From JBGTSJ01 sp041940305 (GTDB taxonomy: Bacteria; Planctomycetota; Planctomycetia; Planctomycetales; Planctomycetaceae), in assembly GCA_041940305.1 (NCBI GenBank), contig JBGTSJ010000002.1, forward strand, positions 521,841 to 585,840: a stretch of 64,000 nucleotides of DNA, read 5' to 3'. The notes under the pieces were generated by a model. That model had not been told where the DNA came from, ran no database searches, and saw only the letters and a list, made by a program, of their open reading frames with translations. The position numbers and the translations under genes were made by a program. Positions 44,924 to 53,091 of the stretch are shown here, in pieces. Positions within the stretch are counted from its first letter, which is position 1; each line of letters starts with the position of its first letter.

Positions 44924-45583
44924 ATGCGCGCGTTGAGTCGTGACGAGGTGCGCAGCGTGGACCGCCGCGCCGTTGACGAGTTCGGAATGTCGGGCGTCGT
45001 GCTCATGGAGAACGCCGGGCGCGGCTGTGCCGAGCTGCTGCTGCGTCAGGGAATCGGGGGACCCGTCGCGATTTGCTGCGGTCGCGGGAACAACGGCGGC
45101 GACGGGTTCGTCATTGCGCGACATCTGGAGATCGCGGGTGTCGACGTGCGAGTGCTGCTCTTGGCGGGTGCGTGCACCGTCCGCGGCGATGCGGAAACCA
45201 ATCTTCACGTCCTGCAGCAGTCGGGCATCCCGATTCGGGAGTTGCCCGAGGCCGGGGAACTTGCTGCCGAGCTGTCGTCCTGCGAATGGGTGGTGGACGC
45301 GATGCTGGGTACCGGAACATCCGGAGAGATCCGCGAGCCGTACCGCACCGCCATCCATGCGATCAATCAAAGCGGGCGTCGCGTGTTCGCGGTGGATCTG
45401 CCGTCAGGACTGGACTGTGACACCGGCGAGCCGCTGGGCTTGTGCGTACGGGCGGAGCTGACCGCCACCTTTGTCGCTGAAAAGCAGGGATTCGAGAATC
45501 CCGCCAGCAGGACCTTGACCGGCTCCGTCCATGTGATCGGCATTGGAGTTCCGCGGCGGTTATTGACTTACTTCGATGCGTGA
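44924..45583 (+). CDS. nnrE: NAD(P)H-hydrate epimerase
   Basis: The protein has 219 residues from the ATG at 44924. It is a YjeF N-terminal domain alone: SRDEVRSVDRRAVDEFGMSGVVLMENAGRG, then CGRGNNGGDGFVIARHL, VVDAMLGTGTSGEIREPYRTAI, and AVDLPSGLDCDTGEPLG. It epimerises damaged NAD(P)H hydrates so the dehydratase can repair them. The C-terminal dehydratase (NnrD) domain found fused in many bacteria is absent, so that enzyme must be encoded elsewhere. A DegQ-type protease gene follows. Confidence 0.9.
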   Translation: MRALSRDEVRSVDRRAVDEFGMSGVVLMENAGRGCAELLLRQGIGGPVAICCGRGNNGGDGFVIARHLEIAGVDVRVLLLAGACTVRGDAETNLHVLQQSGIPIRELPEAGELAAELSSCEWVVDAMLGTGTSGEIREPYRTAIHAINQSGRRVFAVDLPSGLDCDTGEPLGLCVRAELTATFVAEKQGFENPASRTLTGSVHVIGIGVPRRLLTYFDA

Positions 45584-45762
45584 GAACAATGTGGGAAATG
45601 GGGAGTCTGACTTGAACCATCGAGCCGCACCCCTCCCGGACGAGATCGCGGATGGGCTTTGGACTCCGCTGATGACGATCGTCGCTGTCCGGAGGGCAGG
45701 CCCCCGTGCGGGGCGTTGCGAACAGTTTCATACAATCCATTCAGAATCGGGAGGGAACGCTG

Positions 45763-47295
45763 ATGAAGGCATTACGGAAAAGCACGCTGTGGGTCCTGAC
45801 GCTGGTCGCCGGGACTGGGCTGGGCGCCGCCGCAATCACCTGGTCACAGGCCGTCGATTCCAGCTTGACCGTCCCGGCCACCCGTTCGCCAGATGACCTC
45901 TCCATCGCATTCCGCGAAGTCGCGTCCGAAGCACTGCCAGCAGTCGTCTGGATCGAAACTCATGCCACGCCCCACACGGCTCAGCAGGAAGGGACGGAGT
46001 CCGCGGAAGAGGGAGCGCCGCCGACAGGAGAAGACCTGTTTCGTCGCTTCTTTGGCAACGACCCGCGGTTCCGTGACTTCGAATTTCAGTTTCCCGACGC
46101 CCCCAACATTCCTCAGGAAGGTCATGGCTCCGGCTTCATTATTGATCCCAGTGGGATCATTATGACCAATGCCCACGTGGTCGAAGGCGCTGACCGCCTG
46201 ATCGTCCATTTCTACGATGGCAGCGAGGTCCGCGCGGAAACGTGGGCGGCCGATCCGAGATCGGACGTCGCGATCATCCGCGTGAAGGCCGAACAGCCCC
46301 TGCCCGTGCTCGCCCTGGGAAACAGCGATCTGATGCAGGTCGGCGACTGGGTGCTGGCGGCAGGTAACCCGTTTGACGTAGGCGTCACGGTGACCGCCGG
46401 CATCATCAGCGCCACCGGCCGCGGCCCCGGCATCAACGAGCGCGAGAGCTATCTGCAGACCGACGCCGCCATCAACCCCGGCAACAGCGGTGGACCGCTG
46501 CTGAACCTCAACGGCGAGGTCGTCGGCATCAATACGGCGATCTCCACCAGCAGCGGCGGTTACGACGGCGTCGGCTTCACCATCCCGATCAACATGGCCC
46601 GCTGGGTGGCCGAGCAACTGATCGAGACTGGCGAAGTGAAGCGCGCCTACCTGGGCGTCGCTCTGCAGGAGATGGATAACGAGCTGCGCCGGCAGTTCAA
46701 CGTCGGCGTCGGCGAAGGAGCTCTCGTCGTTCAGGTCTATCCAGACACGCCGGCGGCCAAGGCAGGCCTTGAGGAGGGAGACGTCATCGTGCAGATGGCG
46801 GACAAGCCGATCACCGATCGCGGCCAGCTGCAGGGGATCGTTGAGGCTCTGGAGATCGGCGAGGCGTTCGAGGCCGTCGTGCTGCGGGACGGCGAGCGGG
46901 TGACGATTGACGTCACGATGGAACAGATGCCGGGAGACTTTACCCCCGCCCTGCGGCGCACCCGCTCCACCGAAGACACTGCACCGGATGAACCGGAAGG
47001 CGCCACCTTCGATGAACTTGGGCTGAAAGTCGAAAAGCTCAGCCCCGAACTCGTCCAGCAGCTCGGCATCAGCAAGGACGCCAAAGGCGTGGTTGTCACG
47101 TCGGTGCAGGAAGGAAGCCCGGCGGCCAGCATCGGCCTGCGGGCGGGTGACCTGATCGAGAAGGTCGGCTCCCAGCGGGTCAGCACGCCGCAGGAGTTTC
47201 GGGAGGCGGTGGATGCCCTGTCGCTGGACACGGGGATTGCGCTGCTGATCACCCGTGGCGAGGCATCGCAGTTCATCGTGCTGAAGTCCGAGTAA
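45763..47295 (+). CDS. DegQ/HtrA family serine endoprotease with two PDZ domains
   Basis: The protein has 510 residues from the ATG at 45763 with GGGAGGGA upstream. A signal anchor (LWVLTLVAGTGLGAAAITW) precedes the protease domain: TNAHVVEG with His138, RSDVAIIRV with Asp168, and NPGNSGGPLLN with Ser242. An acidic insert (EGTESAEEGAPPTGEDLFRRFFGNDPRF, about 76-104) matches the LA loop of Deg proteases. Two PDZ domains follow (AYLGVALQEM... and DELGLKVEKL...). It degrades or refolds damaged envelope proteins. A second, smaller HtrA-like gene lies at 58.2 kb. Confidence 0.95.
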   Translation: MKALRKSTLWVLTLVAGTGLGAAAITWSQAVDSSLTVPATRSPDDLSIAFREVASEALPAVVWIETHATPHTAQQEGTESAEEGAPPTGEDLFRRFFGNDPRFRDFEFQFPDAPNIPQEGHGSGFIIDPSGIIMTNAHVVEGADRLIVHFYDGSEVRAETWAADPRSDVAIIRVKAEQPLPVLALGNSDLMQVGDWVLAAGNPFDVGVTVTAGIISATGRGPGINERESYLQTDAAINPGNSGGPLLNLNGEVVGINTAISTSSGGYDGVGFTIPINMARWVAEQLIETGEVKRAYLGVALQEMDNELRRQFNVGVGEGALVVQVYPDTPAAKAGLEEGDVIVQMADKPITDRGQLQGIVEALEIGEAFEAVVLRDGERVTIDVTMEQMPGDFTPALRRTRSTEDTAPDEPEGATFDELGLKVEKLSPELVQQLGISKDAKGVVVTSVQEGSPAASIGLRAGDLIEKVGSQRVSTPQEFREAVDALSLDTGIALLITRGEASQFIVLKSE

Positions 47296-47320
47296 TCGTG
47301 CTCACTCAGTAACTCCGCTC

Positions 47321-47353
47321 AGAAACCCGGTTTCTGCAAGAAACCGGGTTTCT
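47321..47353 (+). terminator. AGAAACC-type hairpin repeat, copy 2 (terminator)
   Basis: Perfect 15-bp stem: AGAAACCCGGTTTCT (47321-47335) and AGAAACCGGGTTTCT (47339-47353), loop GCA, followed by GTTTTG. It is 26 bases after the DegQ-type stop and just before aroA. It is the most complete copy of the family also seen at 22083-22113. Confidence 0.85.
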
Positions 47354-47386
47354 GTTTTGCGCGGCGACAGGGAACTACAATCGGTC

Positions 47387-48688
47387 ATGGTTCCCGTGCC
47401 CGCTATGAGTGACCCGCTTGAAATCGTCCCGGTCCAGCGACCGGTGCGCGGACAGATCCGCCCCCCCGGCTCCAAAAGCCTGACCAACCGCGCGCTCATC
47501 ACGGCCGCGCTGGCCGAAGGAACCTCGCAGCTCTCCGGCGTGCTCGACAGCGCCGACACGCGGGTCATGGTGGAAAGCCTTCGCCGGCTCGGACTCGAAA
47601 TCCAGCAGGACCTTGAGCAGGAGACGATCCGCATCCGCGGCTGCGCGGGGCGGATTCCGGCTGCCACCGCCGAACTCTGGCTCGAGAACAGCGGCACGAG
47701 TATCCGCTTTCTGTGCGCCCTGTGCGCGCTGGGCCACGGCGCGTATCGCCTCGACGGCAATGCCCGCATGCGCGAACGGCCGATCCTCCCGCTTGTGGAG
47801 GCGCTCCGCGAATGGGGCGCCGATGTCGCCTGCGAAACCTCGTCGGGCTGTCCGCCGGTCGTAGTGCGCGGGGCCGGACTCCCGGCCGCCGAGGTCACCG
47901 TGTCCGGTTCGCTCTCCAGCCAGTACCTCAGCGCCCTGCTGATGGCGGCGCCGTGTGCCGCGGGACCGGTCCACTTACGACTCACCGGCCCGCTCGTCTC
48001 GCGTCCGTATGTGGAGATGACCCTGGCGGTGATGCGGAGTTTTGGAGCGGCCGTTGAGGAGCCATCCCCAGGCCTCTTTGAGATCAGCGGCGACGGCTAT
48101 CGCGCAACCGACTACGCCATCGAGCCGGATGCCTCGGCCGCCAGCTATTTTCTCGCCGCGGCGGCGGTCACCGAAGGTGAAGTCACGATCCCGGGTCTTA
48201 GCCGTACCGCGCTGCAGGGAGACGTGCGATTCGCGGACGTCCTGGAGCAGATGGGATGCCGCGTCAGCTGGCACGACGACGCCGTCACGCTGCACGGAGG
48301 CCCGCTCCGGGGCATCGACGTCGACATGAACGCCATCAGCGACACCGCCCAGACGCTCGCCGCCATCGCTCCCTTCGCAGACGGTCCGACAAGGATCCGC
48401 AACGTCGCCCACATGCGGCACAAGGAAACCGATCGAGTTGCGGCCCTCGTGACAGAACTGCGGCGACTGGGACTGCAGGCCGACGAACACGATGATGGAT
48501 TGACCATCTACCCCGGTCCGATGCGCCCCGCCACGATCCATACCTACGACGACCACCGGATGGCGATGAGCTTCGCCATCACCGGAATCAGGCAGCCGGG
48601 AATCCGCATCGCCGATCCCGGCTGCACGGCGAAAACATACCCGCACTTCTTTGATAACCTGGCGCGCCTCTGCGGAGGCGCGCGATGA
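47387..48688 (+). CDS. aroA: 3-phosphoshikimate 1-carboxyvinyltransferase (EPSP synthase)
   Basis: The protein has 433 residues from the ATG at 47387; ATG at 47405 (MSDPLEIV) is an equally possible start. RPPGSKSLTNRALI with the substrate Lys, LENSGTSIRFL, SSQYLSALLMAAPCA, RHKETDRVAAL, and YDDHRMAMSF are all family signatures. It makes EPSP in the shikimate pathway. Its TGA overlaps the ATG of rsmB. The start of the transcription unit follows a hairpin terminator. Its length (about 430) is normal. Confidence 0.95.
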   Translation: MVPVPAMSDPLEIVPVQRPVRGQIRPPGSKSLTNRALITAALAEGTSQLSGVLDSADTRVMVESLRRLGLEIQQDLEQETIRIRGCAGRIPAATAELWLENSGTSIRFLCALCALGHGAYRLDGNARMRERPILPLVEALREWGADVACETSSGCPPVVVRGAGLPAAEVTVSGSLSSQYLSALLMAAPCAAGPVHLRLTGPLVSRPYVEMTLAVMRSFGAAVEEPSPGLFEISGDGYRATDYAIEPDASAASYFLAAAAVTEGEVTIPGLSRTALQGDVRFADVLEQMGCRVSWHDDAVTLHGGPLRGIDVDMNAISDTAQTLAAIAPFADGPTRIRNVAHMRHKETDRVAALVTELRRLGLQADEHDDGLTIYPGPMRPATIHTYDDHRMAMSFAITGIRQPGIRIADPGCTAKTYPHFFDNLARLCGGAR

Positions 48689-50118
48689 GTGGGTCGGCAG
48701 TCAACTCTTCAGCGACAGCCGGAACTGACGCCCGCTCGATCGCCTTTGACGCTCTGGATGCCGTCGATCTCCGTCTGGCCTTCGTTGCGGACTCCCTCGA
48801 CGAACTGTTCCGCAGCCGCTCCGTGCCGGAGCAGGAACGTGCACTCGCCACCGAACTCGCGACGGGCATCGTCCGCCGTCGGTTGACGCTCGATACCATC
48901 CTCGCCGCGCACGTCCAGCGTCCCCGCGAGAATATCGAGCCGGGACTGTGGCGGCTGCTGCAGCTCGGCGCGTATCAGTTGGTGCTGCTCTCAGTCGCTC
49001 CGCATGCGGCCGTCCACGAGACCGTCGAATTGTCCCGCCGCAGACAGCCCCGATGGAGCGGATTCCTAAACGGCGTGCTCCGTTCCGTTCAGCGGGAACT
49101 CGCCGATGACTGGCTGAGTTCTCCGGCGGCCGACGCGGTCCCAGTCGTCAGGTTTGCGGCGACGGCGGATGAGACGCAGCCCCGGCCGCTGGTCACCTAT
49201 CGCCGGCTGTGTCGCCCTTACTTTGACTCCCCCGCCGAACATCACGCGGAATACCTGTCGCAGGCGTTCAGCCTCCCCCAGTGGCTGGTGGAGCGCTGGC
49301 TCAGCCGCATGGATTTCACACAGACCCTGGAACTGGCGAGCTGGTTCCTCACGCCGGGACGCATGGGAATCCGCGTGAACCGGATCAAGGCTGATCGGGA
49401 CGGTATCCTGTCGGAATTGGCCGATGCGGGTGTGGCAGCGACGCCGGGCGGACTTGCCGAAACGATCCGGCTGAGCCGCAGCCTGCATGCCGGTCGGCTG
49501 CCCGGTCTGGCCGCGGGGTCGATCTCCATCCAGGACGAATCGGCCCAGTACGCGGCGGCACTGCTCGATCCGCGGCCGGGCCAGAACGTGCTCGATCTGT
49601 GCGCCGCCCCCGGCGGCAAAACCACGCATCTCGCCGAACGGATGCAGAATCAGGGACGCATCATCGCGGTGGACGTGGACGCGGAACGTCTCGCGCGAGT
49701 CGATCAGGCCGCACGCCGGCTCGGGCTGACGATCATCGAGACGCAACTCGCGGCTGCGGACGCATCGGATGTCCCTCCCGGCCCGTTCGACCGCATCCTG
49801 CTCGACGTCCCCTGCTCCAACACCGGCGTCCTCGGCAAGCGCCCCGAAGCGCGCTGGCGTATTTCCGCGGCCGGCATCGATGAACTGCAGGCGGTCCAGC
49901 TCGCCCTCCTGCAGGCGGCCATCGAGCGCCTGGCGCCCGGCGGCCGCCTCGTCTACTCGACATGCAGCATCGAACCGGAAGAGAATGAGGACGTGGTCCG
50001 CCGGGCGATCGCCGCGCATCCCCGGTTGAAGCTGTTAACCGAGACGCCGCATCACCCCGGCCATCCCGCCGACGGAGGGTACCTGGCGCTGCTCGCGTGG
50101 GCTGACGAAGCCACCTGA
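48685..50118 (+). CDS. rsmB: 16S rRNA m5C967 methyltransferase RsmB
   Basis: The protein has 477 residues. An N-terminal NusB-like RNA-binding domain (ARSIAFDALDAVDLRLAFVADSL... residues 16-140) precedes the RsmB/NOL1 methyltransferase. VLDLCAAPGGKTTHLAERM binds SAM. The two catalytic cysteines are Cys377 (LLDVPCSNTGVLGKRPEARW) and Cys427 (VYSTCSIEPEENEDV). The first has the PC and the second the TC motif of this family. It is coupled to aroA by an ATGA overlap. A palindromic hairpin 40 bases after the stop marks the unit end. Confidence 0.93.
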   Translation: MSGSAVNSSATAGTDARSIAFDALDAVDLRLAFVADSLDELFRSRSVPEQERALATELATGIVRRRLTLDTILAAHVQRPRENIEPGLWRLLQLGAYQLVLLSVAPHAAVHETVELSRRRQPRWSGFLNGVLRSVQRELADDWLSSPAADAVPVVRFAATADETQPRPLVTYRRLCRPYFDSPAEHHAEYLSQAFSLPQWLVERWLSRMDFTQTLELASWFLTPGRMGIRVNRIKADRDGILSELADAGVAATPGGLAETIRLSRSLHAGRLPGLAAGSISIQDESAQYAAALLDPRPGQNVLDLCAAPGGKTTHLAERMQNQGRIIAVDVDAERLARVDQAARRLGLTIIETQLAAADASDVPPGPFDRILLDVPCSNTGVLGKRPEARWRISAAGIDELQAVQLALLQAAIERLAPGGRLVYSTCSIEPEENEDVVRRAIAAHPRLKLLTETPHHPGHPADGGYLALLAWADEAT

Positions 50119-50158
50119 TGTCGGAGCTGTAGCCGAACTCGCCAGACAATCGTTTGTA

Positions 50159-50180
50159 GTGCCCCGATTCATCGGGGCAC
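50159..50180. repeat. perfect 10-bp hairpin after rsmB
   Basis: GTGCCCCGAT (50159-50168) and ATCGGGGCAC (50171-50180) with a TC loop. It has no T run, so it is either a repeat of the interspersed type or a factor-dependent terminator. It lies in the 141-base gap before the DUF447 gene. Confidence 0.7.
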
Positions 50181-50259
50181 GGGCCAGAAAGGGCGTCTTT
50201 GACGAGCGGACCGCATGCATGCGGCCACGACGAACCGGAACATGGAACGTTGAGAGACG

Positions 50260-50853
50260 ATGCCGCTGATTCTCGAATCGATCGTGACCACGCGCAACGC
50301 CGACGGGACGACGAACGTCGCACCGATGGGGCCGATCGTGGACGAAGGGATCACCCGGCTACTGCTGCGCCCCTTCCGCTCATCCACGACGTACGCCAAC
50401 CTCGTGCGGACCCGCTGCGGCGTTTGCCACGTTACCGACGATGTGCTGCTGTTCGCCCAGGCCGCCATTAATCAGATCGATCCCTGGCCCGACCTCCGCA
50501 CGGCGGCCGTCATCGCGGGAGACGTCCTCACCGGCGCCTGCCGCTGGTTCGAGTTCCGCGTCACCAACATCGATGATGCGTCCGAGCGGACCGAGATGAC
50601 GGCCGAGGTCGTGCACCAGGGACGCCTGAGGGACTTCTTTGGATTCAATCGCGCGAAGCACGCGGTGCTCGAAGCGGCCATCCTGGCCACGCGGCTGCAC
50701 CTGCTGCCCCGAGCCGACGTTCTCGCCCAGCTGGATGCACTTCGAACTCCCGTCGAGAAGACAGCCGGCCCGCGCGAGCTGCAGGCGTTCCGGATGCTGG
50801 AAAGTTATATTCGGGATGCCGACGCATCATCCGTCAGCGGTCGGAAGCCATGA
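50260..50853 (+). CDS. DUF447 family protein (H4MPT-linked C1 gene set)
   Basis: The protein has 197 residues, soluble. ILESIVTTRNADGTTNVAPMGPIVDEGITRLLLRPFRSSTTYANL is the DUF447 N-terminus, which resembles a flavin-reductase-like fold. HQGRLRDFFGFNRAKHAVLEAAILATRLHLL is the second conserved block. In methylotrophs and planctomycetes this family travels with H4MPT-dependent formaldehyde oxidation genes. Here it overlaps the RFAP synthase gene by ATGA, which strongly supports that role. The exact reaction is not known. Confidence 0.88.
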   Translation: MPLILESIVTTRNADGTTNVAPMGPIVDEGITRLLLRPFRSSTTYANLVRTRCGVCHVTDDVLLFAQAAINQIDPWPDLRTAAVIAGDVLTGACRWFEFRVTNIDDASERTEMTAEVVHQGRLRDFFGFNRAKHAVLEAAILATRLHLLPRADVLAQLDALRTPVEKTAGPRELQAFRMLESYIRDADASSVSGRKP

Positions 50854-51845
50854 ATGAGCGAGTGACGATCACCACGGGTGCACGGCTGCATTTCGGTCCG
50901 CTGGCGGTCCGCGCCGCATCGGGCCCGGACTTCGGCGGCCTGGGCTTGATGGTCGAGCATCCGCGGTGCGTGGTGACCGTAACTCAGAGCGATCAGGACT
51001 GGATCGAAGCTGGCGATCGCACGGAACGAATTCGAGCGTGGGTCGAATGCTGTCGCCGCCACAGTCCGGTGCCTCCCTGCGCGATCCGTCTGCAGCAGTG
51101 CATCCCGGAGCACGCGGGCTTCGGCTCCGGTACCCAACTGGCGCTGGCAGTCGGCCGCGGGCTTTCTGCCGTCGGTGGGGAGCACGCCATCGACACCGTC
51201 GCGCTGGCACGGCGCGTCGAACGCGGCAGGCGGTCAGCCGTCGGCATTCATGGCTTTGCGGCCGGGGGCCTGATCGTCGATGCCGGACGTCGGCAGCCAG
51301 GAACAATCGGTGAACTCGCCTGCCGCCTGGAAGTCCCTTCCGCGTGGCGATTCGTACTCGTCACCCCTCCGCGGCACGGACTCTCGGGGCAGCCGGAATC
51401 GGTCGCATTTGAGCGCCTGCAGCCGATGCCAGCACCATTGACCGGGCAGCTCTCCCGGCTCGTCCTGTGCGACATTCTTCCGGCGGTGCAGCGAACGGAC
51501 TTCGCCACCTTTGCGGCGGCCCTTGAGGAATACGGAACACGCGTTGGTCAGTACTTTGCTCCCGTTCAGGGAGCCGTGTTCAGTGACGCACGCATGCTGG
51601 CTTTGGCGGATTCGCTGCGATTCAGCCGCCGCCTGGCCTCCGTACAAACGTCCTGGGGTCCCTCGATCGCGATTCCGTGCCCCGATGAAACCACCGCGAC
51701 CGCCGTCGCCCGTGACATCGGCACCGACCGGCGCTGGACGGACTGCACCGTGATCTGCACGGCTGCGCGCAATTCCGGTGCGGCGGTGCACGCTGCGCGC
51801 GAGGCAGACTCGGACATCGCACCTCACCAGGATCGCAGCCGGTGA
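50850..51845 (+). CDS. mptG: beta-ribofuranosylaminobenzene 5'-phosphate synthase (RFAP synthase)
   Basis: The protein has 331 residues. It has a GHMP-kinase-like fold: TITTGARLHFGPL, GGLGLMVEHPRCVV, IPEHAGFGSGTQLALAVGRGLS (the glycine-rich loop), RGRRSAVGIHGFAAGGLIVDAG. It carries out the first committed step of methanopterin synthesis, joining 4-aminobenzoate (or 4-hydroxybenzoate) to PRPP with loss of CO2 and PPi. Presence implies that the organism makes H4MPT. It overlaps DUF447 upstream and truD downstream (GTGA). Confidence 0.9.
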   Translation: MNERVTITTGARLHFGPLAVRAASGPDFGGLGLMVEHPRCVVTVTQSDQDWIEAGDRTERIRAWVECCRRHSPVPPCAIRLQQCIPEHAGFGSGTQLALAVGRGLSAVGGEHAIDTVALARRVERGRRSAVGIHGFAAGGLIVDAGRRQPGTIGELACRLEVPSAWRFVLVTPPRHGLSGQPESVAFERLQPMPAPLTGQLSRLVLCDILPAVQRTDFATFAAALEEYGTRVGQYFAPVQGAVFSDARMLALADSLRFSRRLASVQTSWGPSIAIPCPDETTATAVARDIGTDRRWTDCTVICTAARNSGAAVHAAREADSDIAPHQDRSR

Positions 51846-53020
51846 AGGTCAAGCGCCTGCCCGAGGACTTCCGCGTCACGGAGCTGACGGATGTCGCTCC
51901 GTCCCCGCACGGCTCATTCGCCCTGTACCGGCTGACCAAGCGCGGCCTGGGAACGCCCGAAGCAGTCGATGCCATCCTCCGGCGCTGGAAGCTGCCCCGA
52001 AATCGCCTGTCGTACGGCGGCCTCAAGGACAGGCACGCGGTGACGGTCCAGCACCTCACCATCCAGCGCGGTCCGCCGCGCGATCTCGAACAGTCGCATC
52101 TCAGGCTCCAGTACCTGGGTCAGTCGCAGCGGGCCTTCGGTCCGGCCGACATCCGCGCCAACCGGTTTGAAATCGTGCTGCGGTCCCTCACGCCGGATGC
52201 AGCCAACCATGCCCGCGACTCCCTGGCGAATGTGGCTCGCGACGGCGTACCCAATTACTTCGACGACCAGCGGTTCGGGTCGATCGGCCCGTCCGGCGAA
52301 TTCATCGGGGCAAGCTGGGTGAAGGGGAATTATGAGCGCTGCCTCTGGCTCGCCTTCGCCGAGGAGCATCCCTTCGACCGCTCCCGCGAGAAGGAAGAGA
52401 AGCGGCTGCTCCGAAAGCACTGGGGCCGCTGGCCGGAGTGCAAGGCCCTGCTCGCGCGCTCCCATCGACGGAGCATCGTGACGTTCCTTGCGGATCGGCC
52501 CGGCGACTTTCGCGGCGCCTGGGCGCGCGTCAATGTCGATATGCGCCGCCTGTACCTGTCGGCTTTTCAGAGTGACCTGTGGAATCGCCTCCTCGCTGCC
52601 TACTTGCGGCAGGAATGTCCCGCAGAGCAACTGGCCTCAGTCGAACTGCGAACGCAGTCGGTTCCCTTTCTGCAGAGGCTTGAGGAGGATGCATTGCGAG
52701 CCCGTTTGCAGGCCGCGCAGTTGCCGTTGCCGGCGGCCCGGCAGAAACTGGAGGACGGCCCGGTACGCGAACTGGCCGAACGCTGCGTCGCGGACGCGGG
52801 CTTAACCTGGCGCGAGCTGCGGGTGAAGTATCCCCGCGACAGCTTCTTCTCCAAAGGCTGGCGGCAGGCCGTCATCCTGCCGCAGGAGGTGCGGGCCGAC
52901 GCCGGTGACGACGAACTCGATCCGACCTGTCGCAAACTGTCACTCGCGTTCACCCTGCCTCGAGGTAGCTATGCGACGATCGTGATCAAACGGCTGACAG
53001 CGATGTCTCCCGGCGTCTAG
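51842..53020 (+). CDS. truD: tRNA pseudouridine(13) synthase TruD
   Basis: The protein has 392 residues from a GTG start that overlaps the mptG stop. LSYGGLKDRHAVTVQHLTIQ contains the catalytic Asp63. VPNYFDDQRFGSIGPSGEFIGASWVKGNYE is the FNYF/QRFG region, and NVDMRRLYLSAFQSDLWNRLLA is the third TruD block. It converts U13 of tRNA to pseudouridine. Its TAG stop (53018-53020) is the first triplet of a 25-bp hairpin repeat, so the last residues may have been reset by insertion of that element. Confidence 0.93.
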   Translation: MKVKRLPEDFRVTELTDVAPSPHGSFALYRLTKRGLGTPEAVDAILRRWKLPRNRLSYGGLKDRHAVTVQHLTIQRGPPRDLEQSHLRLQYLGQSQRAFGPADIRANRFEIVLRSLTPDAANHARDSLANVARDGVPNYFDDQRFGSIGPSGEFIGASWVKGNYERCLWLAFAEEHPFDRSREKEEKRLLRKHWGRWPECKALLARSHRRSIVTFLADRPGDFRGAWARVNVDMRRLYLSAFQSDLWNRLLAAYLRQECPAEQLASVELRTQSVPFLQRLEEDALRARLQAAQLPLPAARQKLEDGPVRELAERCVADAGLTWRELRVKYPRDSFFSKGWRQAVILPQEVRADAGDDELDPTCRKLSLAFTLPRGSYATIVIKRLTAMSPGV

Positions 53021-53042
53021 CCCCGGCCCACCGGGCCGGGCG
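53018..53042. repeat. CGGCCCACCGGGCCG repeat, copy 2
   Basis: TAGCCCCGGCCCACCGGG plus CCGGGCG; hairpin CCCGGCCC-ACC-GGGCCGGG, perfect 8-bp stem. It equals the copy at 28871-28895 except for one base. It begins with the stop codon of truD and could act as its terminator. Confidence 0.85.
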
Positions 53043-53091
53043 TTTGGTACGCCCCCCACGATCACGCGCTTGTTCAACGAAAGGAATGGCG

